64,000 nucleotides of DNA. Origin: Bacteroidales bacterium (GTDB taxonomy: Bacteria > Bacteroidota > Bacteroidia > Bacteroidales > Lentimicrobiaceae). Under the pieces are notes generated by a model that did not search any database, had not been told where the DNA came from, and worked only from the letters and a program-made list of their open reading frames with translations. The first letter of the stretch is position 1. Each line of letters opens with the position of its first letter. Shown here piece by piece: positions 28,033 through 36,795 of the stretch. The stretch is from contig JAEUTG010000043.1 of the NCBI GenBank assembly GCA_016788045.1, positions 124,001-188,000 of the forward strand, written 5' to 3'. A program made the translations under genes and the position numbers.

Positions 28033-30120
28033 TTACCTGATGACAACCTTGCTGCTGACCGAAATTTTTCCGTTATAGATGCGAACAAGGTAGACTCCGG
28101 AAGGTAAGCCTGTATGAACCGTCATTTCAGATCCGCTGATGGGGTATTCTGCGGCCGGTTTACCGGTCATGGTAACAACCTGAACCATTCCTTCAAGAGG
28201 ATTATTCAGTTTTATGATCAGAGTCTTGCCCGATGTATAGATTTTCCCAACTTCTTCAGCAGGGGTATTGATTCCGAGTGTAGAATTCAGGATAAGAACT
28301 GTTTCTGTCCCACCGGCAGGATTTTTTGTATCCACCGTGCCCCAGATGCCGTTGGCTGAGGTGTTTGAGCTGAGGATTTCACCAGTTGTAAGGCTGCGTT
28401 CTTCAACCCGTTTTACACCATTGGCGTTGTTGTTGGGAACAATACCTCCCCATGCTCCGGCAGTACCGGCCACGTTTTCGTTATAGAAAGCAGCATAGGA
28501 GGCTGTTGCAGCGAAATCAATCCCGCTTCCCTCGATCTGGGCACCATACAACGGACGACCCGTACCTTCGGCATTGTTATAGATGAAGACAAAATTCTTC
28601 GGCATATAGTTGCTGATGCCCCGTATTGCGGTACCGGTGGTATCAGAAGCATTGGTATAGAATCCCAGCACTTTAAAGCTTTCAGAAGAGGTCAGCCTGG
28701 TGACTTCGGTTGTGCCACCTGCACCATCGTTGAGCATGATTCTGGCGAAGAGTTCAGCTCCGGGTTTGAATCGTGTAGCATTTCCGGTTGGCTCAGTTAT
28801 AAACCAGCCAGCATAGCTACCGGAAGCATCGGTGGTAAATTCACCATACTGTCCCGCTGTACCAAGTGATGTGCTGCTTGTACGGGTGAACGTTCCTGAA
28901 GCGGCATCCACAAAAATACAGTTTCCGGCTCCGTTGTAATCTGCTGCATCGGAAGCCAGAACGATCTTATTGTAATATCTGTAGGTTGCTGATGGAATCA
29001 GGTTATTGATAGAGGCATGGAAAGCAAATGGCACCCTGCTGGTATTGGGTACCGCTCCCTGGATGTACATCGGGAGAATGATTGAAGCAATCTGCGGAGG
29101 GGTTGCTGAGGTAACTGAACCCGAGAGACTAACCGTCACTCCCGAAGCCCCGCCTCCTAAAACATCAAGTGTACCATTGTAATTGCCTTCGGCCAGTCCT
29201 GATTTCATGCGGACATAAACGGTATAATTTGAAAATGCGCCATTCTCATAAGGAAATTGGTAATAACCCATGTAATTATTCCCGTCGACCGAGATTTCGA
29301 AATCTTCATTAGGGTCAAGGGTAATTGTTCCGGTTGCCGGAGTGAGGTTAAAACCGCTTAATGTCAGGGTTTGTGAAGCAGAGGGCCCATTGCCGGTTAC
29401 ATAGGTAAATCCGCTGAGGGTGCCTGTACTGGCTGAAATAAGCGGTGTACTTCCTGCAAGTCCGGCAAAGGTTACATTGTCATACCTCAGGGTGCCATTC
29501 GGGCTGTATGTCTTAGTAGCATCTGAAGGAGCGTATTCGGTGGCGGTGGCAAATTCTGATACGATACGGACTCCGAACGAAGCATTGTCGGCAGCGCCGG
29601 AAATTGAAGAAAAATCGGCAGCACGCAGGTACCAGGTATCACCGGCATCAGCAATGTAGCGACCGTTATCAAATCCTTTGTCCACTCCATCAACGGTGTT
29701 TTGTGCGTTTGAACCACTGGCGTTAAAATTGACCCAGTCCGTTCCATTCAGGGTGTATTGCAGTCTGATTCTGTTGGCAGAAGTATTGCTGTGGCGTCCG
29801 GCCCATGTAACAGCGATGGTGTTGTAACCAGCTGTTGACACAAGAAACTCAACTCCGGCTGTACCTGAGCCTTCGCCCTGTGCAGGGTAAGCAGAGGAGT
29901 TCCATGCTCTGTCGGGTGAACCACTGACTCCGGTGGCAAATGTAGCGGTTGTACCGCCGATCAGTGCGGCTGTTCCTGATCCGGTGGCCGGAGTTGTTAA
30001 ATCGCCTTCAAATGTCCATTGTGTAATGGTTACCTGGGCTGAAATCTGACTGCTGCTGAATGCCAGAATGATAACCAGCAAGGCAGCACTTAAAAATTTA
30101 AAAAGGTAATTCTTTTTCAT
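28033..30120 (-). CDS. T9SS-exported surface protein with one module, paralogue of the downstream gene
   Basis: 695 residues. Signal peptide about 1-28 (ends SQISAQ), N-terminal jelly-roll-like domain opening VTITQWTFEGDLTTPATGSGTAA and closing RYDNVTFAGLAG, one Ig-like part (LSGFTYVTGNGPSASQTLTLSG), one larger part (LPMYIQGAVPNTSRVPFAF ... GQYGEFTTDASG ... ARIMLNDGAGG), and a type A sorting domain at about 620-695 (GMVQVVTMTGKPAAEY ... LPSGVYLVRIYNGK). The same architecture as the 1483-residue neighbour with one instead of three modules, so tandem duplication followed by internal module expansion is likely. Role unknown, outer surface. Confidence 0.82.
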   Translation of the reverse strand: MKKNYLFKFLSAALLVIILAFSSSQISAQVTITQWTFEGDLTTPATGSGTAALIGGTTATFATGVSGSPDRAWNSSAYPAQGEGSGTAGVEFLVSTAGYNTIAVTWAGRHSNTSANRIRLQYTLNGTDWVNFNASGSNAQNTVDGVDKGFDNGRYIADAGDTWYLRAADFSSISGAADNASFGVRIVSEFATATEYAPSDATKTYSPNGTLRYDNVTFAGLAGSTPLISASTGTLSGFTYVTGNGPSASQTLTLSGFNLTPATGTITLDPNEDFEISVDGNNYMGYYQFPYENGAFSNYTVYVRMKSGLAEGNYNGTLDVLGGGASGVTVSLSGSVTSATPPQIASIILPMYIQGAVPNTSRVPFAFHASINNLIPSATYRYYNKIVLASDAADYNGAGNCIFVDAASGTFTRTSSTSLGTAGQYGEFTTDASGSYAGWFITEPTGNATRFKPGAELFARIMLNDGAGGTTEVTRLTSSESFKVLGFYTNASDTTGTAIRGISNYMPKNFVFIYNNAEGTGRPLYGAQIEGSGIDFAATASYAAFYNENVAGTAGAWGGIVPNNNANGVKRVEERSLTTGEILSSNTSANGIWGTVDTKNPAGGTETVLILNSTLGINTPAEEVGKIYTSGKTLIIKLNNPLEGMVQVVTMTGKPAAEYPISGSEMTVHTGLPSGVYLVRIYNGKISVSSKVVIR

Positions 30121-30545
30121 GATTAAAAGGTATTTGGGTTTTGAGAATAATGTTCAGATTGAAGGTATAAAAGTACACTGAAATTTATTTAACCGGTAAA
30201 AAAATCCTTATTTTAAGCCATTTCTGCACTTATTCATCCTTTTTATTTCAGCTTTTTCGAAGCGATGATGAATCCATATTCCCGTACCGGTGAAAAAAAA
30301 GCTGAATCCGCTCCACCATACAAGCGCCGGAAATATCCGATCCTTCAAAGTCCGGATGGTTCATTCTGCAGAGTAAATTTAGAATAAATGTTCAATGAAA
30401 AGCCGGAAATAAATCATAACATTTACTCTACCAAGACTCAATATTCAGGTTTATAATACCAGATACAGTTCTACAATTAATTCTGTTAATAACTCATTTT
30501 AAATCATATAAATAATTATTAACACTCTACATCATTAAAACCCGC

Positions 30546-30584
30546 TACTGAATCAGACACAACAAACAACAGTCTGGTTCAGTA
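30546..30584. promoter_or_regulatory. Operator-like inverted repeat upstream of the phosphate operon
   Basis: TACTGAATCAGAC (30546-30558) and GTCTGGTTCAGTA (30572-30584): 13-bp arms with a single G-T mismatch and a 13-base spacer. The right arm lies where the -33 contact of the promoter would be, so a bound protein could block or assist polymerase. It does not resemble a PHO box, which is a direct repeat. Confidence 0.6.
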
Positions 30585-30592
30585 AATCTGTG

Positions 30593-30600
30593 TAGATTTG
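30593..30600 (+). promoter_or_regulatory. -7 element of the phosphate operon
   Basis: TAGATTTG fits TAnnTTTG; no TTG lies 19-21 bases upstream. It overlaps the TTG at 30598, showing that this codon is promoter rather than translation start, so the ATG at 30616 is used. Confidence 0.5.
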
Positions 30601-30615
30601 AAAAAAAAAGAAATC

Positions 30616-31260
30616 ATGTTCTTCCGGCATGCCAATAAATCGATCGAACTGATAGAAGACTTTCTGAACCTTGTTGATCAGGGAGCCATTATTTTCAAAG
30701 AAGGGGTTAAAAATTACCTTTACAGCAACAGGGAGAATTTTCAGGATAACCTGAAAACTCTTTCAACGCTTGAAACAGAGGCTGACATTTTAAAGCGAAA
30801 AGCTGAGAATCTGCTTTATACGCAATCGCTGATGCCGCAATTGCGGGGTGATATTCTGAAACTGCTTGAAGAACTGGACAACATTCTCGACATTGCCAAA
30901 TCAAACCTTTTCCAGTTTGATGTCGAGGTTCCTTTTATTCCATCGGAGTTGAATCAGGATCTGATCAAGCTTACCGAGTTGTCGGGAGCGGCGATTGAGT
31001 CGGTTGTTCCAGCCGCCAGGGCCTATTTCAGGGATCCTGAATCGGTCAAGGAAAAGCTTCACAGGGTATACCTGTTTGAGAAAGAAGCAGACAAACTTGC
31101 CGATTCCATCAAACGCAGGGTATTTCAGGATATGCCGCAGATTAAACTCAGCGAAAAATTTCACCTGCGTTACTTCACCCTGCACATTGAAACACTCTCT
31201 GATGCGGCTGAGAAAGCTGCTGATGTTCTGTCAATTATGGCAATTAAACGTACAATATAG
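30616..31260 (+). CDS. DUF47/PhoU-like phosphate transport regulator
   Basis: 214-residue all-helical cytoplasmic protein of the DUF47 family (PhoU fold), which typically accompanies PiT transporters and modulates their activity. The opening FFRHANKSIELIEDFLNLVDQGAIIF and the later ANxLLxxLxxLxxxLDxx-type helices (KAENLLYTQSLMPQLRGDILKLLEELDNILDIA) fit the family. Its stop is 12 bases before the PiT start, so the two are probably translated together. The upstream TTG at 30598 is rejected as a start. Confidence 0.9.
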   Translation: MFFRHANKSIELIEDFLNLVDQGAIIFKEGVKNYLYSNRENFQDNLKTLSTLETEADILKRKAENLLYTQSLMPQLRGDILKLLEELDNILDIAKSNLFQFDVEVPFIPSELNQDLIKLTELSGAAIESVVPAARAYFRDPESVKEKLHRVYLFEKEADKLADSIKRRVFQDMPQIKLSEKFHLRYFTLHIETLSDAAEKAADVLSIMAIKRTI

Positions 31261-31272
31261 ACTGACCGCTGT

Positions 31273-33024
31273 ATGCTGTTTTTACTGTTCCTGTCCAGTG
31301 GCTTGTTTTTGGGTTGGTCCCTCGGCGCCAATGATGCAGCCAATGTTTTCGGGACAGCGGTAGGCTCAAAAATGCTCAGGTTTAAAAGGGCGGCAATCAT
31401 TGCAAGCATTTTTGTAATTCTGGGGGCTGTATTTCAGGGCAAGGGTGCGGCGCAAACACTGTCAGGTCTGGGGGCGGTTGATGCCCTGGCCGGTGCTTTT
31501 ACCATATCCCTGTGTGCAGCGTTCTCCGTGTTCATGATGACCAGGTATGGCCTGCCGGTTTCTACCAGTCATGCTGTAGTGGGAGCAATTGTCGGATGGA
31601 CTGCTTTTGTTGGACAGCCGATACATACCAGAACGCTGATCACCATCGTATCAACCTGGATCAGCAGTCCGTTGCTCGGGATGATTTTCGCAGCGCTCAT
31701 TTTCATGCTGTTAAGATGGATTCTGCGGAAGAGCCGTATCCACGTCATTAAACTGGATTCATACATCCGTGTATCGCTGGTCATTGTTGGCGCTTTCGGA
31801 GCATACAGCCTTGGAGCAAACAACATTGCCAATGTGATGGGCGTGTTTGTGGGTTCAGCGCCCCAGGTAGTTATTAGTTTCGGATTTTTTGAGCTTGACG
31901 GAGTTCAGTTGCTGTTTCTGCTGGGAGGCCTTTCGATTGCTGCCGGAATTTTTACATACAGTGAACGCGTAATGCAGACTGTCGGCAACGGCATTTTGTC
32001 GCTGACCCCTGAGGCCGCCATTGTGGTTGTTCTTTCTCAGGCACTGGTTTTGTTTGTTTTCTCATCATCCTGGCTGTCGCAGGTGTTTGTATCGCTGGGG
32101 ATACCTCCTTTTCCGCTGGTTCCGGTTTCCAGCACTCAGGTTGTGGTTGGCTCAGTGCTGGGCATCGGCCTGGTAAAAGGCGTCAGGGAAATCAAATACA
32201 AAACACTCGGTGGCATCATGCTGGGGTGGTTGACAACTCCTTTAGCTTCAGGGCTGATGACTTTTCTCGCCCTGTTTTTTGTGCAGAATGTTTTTCAATT
32301 AAAGATTTCCAGCTACAGGCCCGTGGCCATCGACGGAGGCGAACGGTTGCCATCGCATGCCATTGCACGATCCCTCGAAAAGCTTGATCTGGCATTGCCT
32401 GCCTTGCTGTTGGGTTTGTTGCTGATTATTGTAATTCTTATTTATCTGTTCTTCAGGCAGCAAAAAATGAGGTTAAAAACTGAAAATGAATTACTTCAGC
32501 AGCAGAATCAATACTTTCAGGCGCAGAAAAACCTGAGTGGGCTAGAGGTGTCGGCAGTTCAGCTGGAAAATAACCTGCTCTCACAGAAACTTGAGGCAAA
32601 ACGAAGGGAATACATTACCACAGCCCTCAGCATATCAGCTCAACGCGAATTTCTTCAGATGGTAGCCGCAAGGCTGAATGAAATGAAAGATTGTGCTGAC
32701 CCTGAATTGAAAGACAAACAGCTGAACGAACTGATCGTTACCGTAAACCAGAAAATGAGTTTCAGCAGGGAGATGGATAACTTTTATGCTCAGATTGAGC
32801 TGATTCATAAGGATTTCAGATTAAAGCTGAATTCGTTATTCCCCAATCTTACCGAACAGGAGAAAAAACTGGCCATACTGCTGAGGCTCAACCTGACCTC
32901 CAAAGAAATGTCCACACTACTGGGTATTTCACCCAAAAGTGTAGAGATTGCCCGTTACCGTTTCCGCAAAAGAATAGGCATCGGGCAGAGAGAAAACCTG
33001 ACAGATTTTTTACAGAACCTTTAA
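31273..33024 (+). CDS. PiT-family phosphate transporter fused to a coiled coil and a LuxR-type HTH domain
   Basis: 583 residues. Residues 1-395 are an inorganic phosphate permease with the two inverted-repeat signatures GANDAANVFGTAVGS (18-32) and GANNIANVMGVFVGS (181-195), the STSHAVVGAIVG and SSTQVVVGSVLGIG motifs, and about ten membrane helices ending at 375-394. After the last helix comes a charged coiled coil (about 395-520, RQQKMRLKTENELLQQQNQ...) and then a helix-turn-helix (about 525-583, LTEQEKKLAILLRLNLTSKEMSTLLGISPKSVEIARYRFRKRI) of the type found at the end of Bacteroidota TPR- and Y_Y_Y-regulators. The reading frame is continuous, with one stop at the end, so this is a true fusion in the sequence given. 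It could couple phosphate uptake to transcription from the membrane; that is inference. Confidence 0.9.
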   Translation: MLFLLFLSSGLFLGWSLGANDAANVFGTAVGSKMLRFKRAAIIASIFVILGAVFQGKGAAQTLSGLGAVDALAGAFTISLCAAFSVFMMTRYGLPVSTSHAVVGAIVGWTAFVGQPIHTRTLITIVSTWISSPLLGMIFAALIFMLLRWILRKSRIHVIKLDSYIRVSLVIVGAFGAYSLGANNIANVMGVFVGSAPQVVISFGFFELDGVQLLFLLGGLSIAAGIFTYSERVMQTVGNGILSLTPEAAIVVVLSQALVLFVFSSSWLSQVFVSLGIPPFPLVPVSSTQVVVGSVLGIGLVKGVREIKYKTLGGIMLGWLTTPLASGLMTFLALFFVQNVFQLKISSYRPVAIDGGERLPSHAIARSLEKLDLALPALLLGLLLIIVILIYLFFRQQKMRLKTENELLQQQNQYFQAQKNLSGLEVSAVQLENNLLSQKLEAKRREYITTALSISAQREFLQMVAARLNEMKDCADPELKDKQLNELIVTVNQKMSFSREMDNFYAQIELIHKDFRLKLNSLFPNLTEQEKKLAILLRLNLTSKEMSTLLGISPKSVEIARYRFRKRIGIGQRENLTDFLQNL

Positions 33025-33035
33025 ATCTACTATGT

Positions 33036-34409
33036 ATGAGAAAAACCACTTTTTACTGGTCTGTCCTGCTGATTACCCTTATAATGCCGGCAGGCAGCCT
33101 GTTTTCACAGAATGCTGACACCTCAGCACGATACAACCAATACGGGGTAAAAGTGAACAGAAAGCCCCTGTTTGCTGAGGAACGCAACGGAATGCTGATC
33201 CTTGAAAGCAAGGATCAGAGTTACAAACTCTGGTACGATGCCCGTATCCAGGTGGATGGTGCCTATTTTTCAGGCGACACTTACAACCCGATCGGCAACG
33301 GAACCTCTGTCCGCAGGGCTAGATTTGCCGTAAAGAGTTCTTTTGCAGAGAAATGGTATGGTGAGTTCGATATGGATATTTCCAACTCCGAACTTGAAAT
33401 CAAGGATGCCTATCTTGAATTCTCGCCGAGCGACCGCCTCAGCTTCAGGGTGGGTAACTTCAAGGAAGGATTTTCGGTTGAATCAACCACCACATCGCGC
33501 TACCTTACCTTCATCGAGCGGGCAAACGTTGTATCAGCCTTTGCACCTTCCCGTCACATCGGTACAGCTGTAATGTACAACAAAAACTGGCTATTCGGTA
33601 TGGGAGGCATTCATTTTCAGGATATCGGGGGCCTGGAGGAACGCACCTTCTCGACCGACAACAACAAAGATTTCGGGTACGACGAGGGTGTTTCATTCAC
33701 CGGTAAACTGGTGGCCATGCCTTTTTACAAGGATGTCAACAAAGGCCTTCACCTGGGTGTCGCCGGATCGTACCGTACACCAAAATCGGATGCAGAAATC
33801 AGGGGCACACAGCGCTTCAGCACCCGTTCGCTGACTTCGATCAACCGTAAAAAATACCTGGATACCGACCTGATTCCCGATGTAGATCACATGACTCTGG
33901 GAGGGTTTGAGCTGGCAGGGTACTACAAAAACCTGCGGTTCCAGAGTGAATACATCCTGAGCAACCTTGATCGGAAAGCCGACAAACCGACCGAAAAATT
34001 CAACGGATGGTATGCTTATGGAAGCGTCCTGCTTTTCGGAGGAAAATACAACTACAATACCAGCGAAGCAGAATTCACCCAGCCATCCCGCGGAAAATCA
34101 TGGGGTGATGTCGAACTCGCTTTCCGCTACGATTACATGAGCCTGAACAGCGATAAAGGCGATATCATGGGTGGAGCCGGTGAAGGGTACACCCTGGGCA
34201 TCAATTATCACATCAACAACAATGTTAAAATCATGCTCAACTACGCCTATCTGAATCACGACCGCTACGCCAACGGAAAAGGAAAGCTTTTCGTTGGTCA
34301 TGATGAAACCGGGGCACTGACAAAAGATCCCGAAAAAGTGGTAGAAGCTGATGGTGAGGCCGGTGAAGACTACAGCATGATCAGCATTCGGTTTGAAGTA
34401 GATTTTTAA
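33036..34409 (+). CDS. OprP/OprO-like phosphate-selective porin
   Basis: 457-residue outer-membrane beta-barrel of the porin O/P family. Signal peptide about 1-24 (ends GSLFSQ). Typical phrases are YKLWYDARIQVDGAYF, GTSVRRARFAVKSSFAEKWYGEFDMDIS and DAYLEFSPSDRLSFRVGNFKEGFSVE; the C-terminus ends in SMISIRFEVDF with the terminal Phe of barrel proteins. In an operon with PiT and DUF47 (11 bases after the PiT stop), it most likely lets phosphate or polyphosphate cross the outer membrane. Confidence 0.9.
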   Translation: MRKTTFYWSVLLITLIMPAGSLFSQNADTSARYNQYGVKVNRKPLFAEERNGMLILESKDQSYKLWYDARIQVDGAYFSGDTYNPIGNGTSVRRARFAVKSSFAEKWYGEFDMDISNSELEIKDAYLEFSPSDRLSFRVGNFKEGFSVESTTTSRYLTFIERANVVSAFAPSRHIGTAVMYNKNWLFGMGGIHFQDIGGLEERTFSTDNNKDFGYDEGVSFTGKLVAMPFYKDVNKGLHLGVAGSYRTPKSDAEIRGTQRFSTRSLTSINRKKYLDTDLIPDVDHMTLGGFELAGYYKNLRFQSEYILSNLDRKADKPTEKFNGWYAYGSVLLFGGKYNYNTSEAEFTQPSRGKSWGDVELAFRYDYMSLNSDKGDIMGGAGEGYTLGINYHINNNVKIMLNYAYLNHDRYANGKGKLFVGHDETGALTKDPEKVVEADGEAGEDYSMISIRFEVDF

Positions 34410-34430
34410 TAACTGAAAAAAGAAATAACG

Positions 34431-36080
34431 ATGAAAAAAGAAATTCTGATTCTGAGCCTGATCCTGATAACCCTTGGACTTGGTTCCTGTGTAAAGGATG
34501 AATTGTTCAAGGGACCTCCTTCGCTGAGCGAACTGAAAATAAGCCCCACAGCACCCCGCGATGTGGATGTGGTAAGTGTAAGTGTTAAAGCCACCGACCT
34601 GAACGGCATCCGTTCGGTAACCCTGTTTTATAAAATAAATGACGGAGCATTCACAAGCACTGATATGGTAGTCCTTGGCGGAGCACCTGATGTCTACAGT
34701 GCACTGATCCCTGCTCAGGCATCCGGCACTTCGGTTTTTTATTATGTCGAAGCCACCAATACTTCAGAACAAACTGTAAGGATTCCTGAAGGCGCACCTT
34801 CTATCACAGCTTCGTATACCATCGGTGCGCCGAGTATCGTTATAAATGAGATCTATTCACGCGGCACAACCGAAGATCCCGACTGGATTGAGTTGTACAA
34901 CAACTCCGATCAGCAGGCCGATGTCAGTGGGTTTCTTATTTACGATTCCGGGGGACAAACCGGTGCAAAACCCAAAAAAGTCCTACCTTCAGGATCGGTG
35001 ATTCCGGCTCACGGGTTCCTGGTTGTGGTAGTTGACGATGCCGGAGAAAGCGGTTTCGGTTTATCCGGCAGTGGCGAGGAAGTGTGGCTTGAAAACGCTT
35101 CGGGAAGCCAGATCGATAACATCAGTTTCCCGGCGCTTGAGGAAACACAGTCATTCGGTCGAATCCCCGATGGCACCGGAAGCTGGCAAGTGCTGAATAC
35201 CGTAACAAGAGGCAGCCTGAACGACGACACCCCTCCCCCGGCATTGATTTACATCAACGAAGTATTCTCAAACGGTACAGCAGAAGACCCCGACTGGGTT
35301 GAGATTTACAACGGCTCAGCAACCTCTGTGGATGTAAGCGGATACAAACTCTTTGATTCAGGTGGACAATCCGGATCAAAGCCAAAGAAGGAAATCCCTG
35401 CAGGTTCAACCATCGCAGCAGGTGGGTTTCTGGTGATCGTAACCGACGACGGCACTGAAAGCGGGTTCGGTTTATCGGGAAGTGGCGAACAGGTGTGGCT
35501 CGAAAATGCAGACGGAACCCCGGTAAATGACCTTACATTCCCGGAACTAACTGATACGCAGTCGTTCGGCAGATTTCCCGACGGAAGCAGCAACCTTCAG
35601 GTTATGAATACCGTAACCAAAGGATCGGCCAACAGTAATCTGGATCCCGAACCGGAAATCATCATTCTGATGAATGAGATTTTCTCCAAAGGCGTTGATC
35701 CCGACCTCGACTGGGTGGAAATCTACAATGCCTCCACGGTGAGTGTTGACATTTCGGGGTATAAAATCTATGATTCCGGCGGACAATCCGGTTCAAAACC
35801 CAAGAAGGAATTCCCCGCCGGAACCGTGATTCCTGCCGGCGGATTCTTTGTAATTGTGACCGATGATACCGAAGAAAGTGGCTTCGGACTTTCGAGCGGC
35901 GGAGAACAGATCTGGCTGGAAGACGCCGTGGGTACCATCATCGATGACATCACCTTCCCCGCCTTGGTCGAAGGACAATCCTACGGCCGCAAACCTGATG
36001 GTTCTGCAAATTTCTTCATCTTTACAGAAATCACCAGAGGCACTTCCAACAACAATGCAGCAACACTTACAAAACGGTAA
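34431..36080 (+). CDS. Lipoprotein with three lamin-tail (LTD) domains
   Basis: 549 residues. Lipoprotein signal with lipobox LGSC (Cys20), an Ig-like domain (about 30-135, ISPTAPRDVDVVSVSVKATD), then three tandem lamin-tail domains (about 138-265, 275-405, 415-545). Each repeats the pattern INEIxSxGTxEDPDWxELYN, SGxxIYDSGGQxGxKPKKxxP, GxxVIVTDDxxESGFGLSxxGExxWLE and QSFGRxPDGS. The copies are very alike, indicating recent internal duplication. LTD domains in bacteria occur on surface proteins, often with nucleases or phosphatases; here no enzyme domain is visible. It follows the porin by 21 bases. A surface scaffold or binding role is a guess. Confidence 0.85.
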   Translation: MKKEILILSLILITLGLGSCVKDELFKGPPSLSELKISPTAPRDVDVVSVSVKATDLNGIRSVTLFYKINDGAFTSTDMVVLGGAPDVYSALIPAQASGTSVFYYVEATNTSEQTVRIPEGAPSITASYTIGAPSIVINEIYSRGTTEDPDWIELYNNSDQQADVSGFLIYDSGGQTGAKPKKVLPSGSVIPAHGFLVVVVDDAGESGFGLSGSGEEVWLENASGSQIDNISFPALEETQSFGRIPDGTGSWQVLNTVTRGSLNDDTPPPALIYINEVFSNGTAEDPDWVEIYNGSATSVDVSGYKLFDSGGQSGSKPKKEIPAGSTIAAGGFLVIVTDDGTESGFGLSGSGEQVWLENADGTPVNDLTFPELTDTQSFGRFPDGSSNLQVMNTVTKGSANSNLDPEPEIIILMNEIFSKGVDPDLDWVEIYNASTVSVDISGYKIYDSGGQSGSKPKKEFPAGTVIPAGGFFVIVTDDTEESGFGLSSGGEQIWLEDAVGTIIDDITFPALVEGQSYGRKPDGSANFFIFTEITRGTSNNNAATLTKR

Positions 36081-36139
36081 CATATCAATAATCTGTATCA
36101 TGAAGGCTTGGCACTTCCGGATCACATAATAAAATACAA

Positions 36140-36784
36140 ATGGAAAAAGAAAAGATTGAGATCGGGGCAGCTTCAAAACCCCGTTTCGAGTTCAGGTCAT
36201 TCGGGCAAAACTTTGACAACGCCCACAAACGCATGGCCCGGTTCTCGGTTCCGGTTCCCGAAAAAGTTTGGGAACGTCATTCTGACGAGATTTACATCCT
36301 CTCGCGCACCAACGACATCAACAACACCAAGATCCGCGACGGAAAGATGGACATCAAAACCTATATTCAGACCGTTGATGGGCTGGAGCAATGGAACCCG
36401 CTGATGAAAGGTGAATTTCCCGTGAAGGCTTCTGTACTCAGGGAAGAGGTTTTCCCGGCTTTTATGGTTGAAATGCCTGTTCTTGACAAAGAAACCTATA
36501 CCTACGAGGAATTCATGCAGATAATCCGCAGCCACCCTGACCTGCTGGCAGTGAGGGTTCATAAACAGCGGCTGGGTTATATGGTGAACGATACCATTTG
36601 CGAATATGGAGAAGTGCTGATCAATGGTGCACGCGTGGTAACCATCAACTCCGAATCGACCGAAATCGCGGACATCAGGAAAACCATCAGCGACATCGGC
36701 CTGGAAAGTGTGGAAAACATCAACTACCTGCAGGCGATCAAGCGGGTGACCGGAATGATCAACAAACCTCTGGCTAACGAATAA
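36140..36784 (+). CDS. Divergent CYTH-like / triphosphate-tunnel fold protein (tentative)
   Basis: 214 residues, soluble, no signal. I do not recognise it with certainty. Its layout resembles a CYTH/VTC-type tunnel enzyme: FEFRSFGQ near the start, alternating charged beta-strand phrases TKIRDGKMDIKTYIQ and LAVRVHKQRLGYMVNDTICEYGEVLIN, and an acidic INSESTE near residue 175, where such proteins have the glutamates that bind metal. The canonical ExExK opening is absent. It lies 11 bases upstream of a clear CYTH protein and after the phosphate-transport genes, so a role in polyphosphate or triphosphate handling is plausible. Confidence 0.5.
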   Translation: MEKEKIEIGAASKPRFEFRSFGQNFDNAHKRMARFSVPVPEKVWERHSDEIYILSRTNDINNTKIRDGKMDIKTYIQTVDGLEQWNPLMKGEFPVKASVLREEVFPAFMVEMPVLDKETYTYEEFMQIIRSHPDLLAVRVHKQRLGYMVNDTICEYGEVLINGARVVTINSESTEIADIRKTISDIGLESVENINYLQAIKRVTGMINKPLANE

Positions 36785-36795
36785 AGATCAATAAA

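Larger units (their letters stand above)
30121..30615. other. Divergent intergenic region upstream of the phosphate operon
   Basis: About 495 AT-rich bases with no gene. The right end holds an operator-like inverted repeat (30546-30584) and a -7 element (30593-30600), listed separately. No clear promoter was seen for the minus-strand T9SS gene. Confidence 0.5.
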
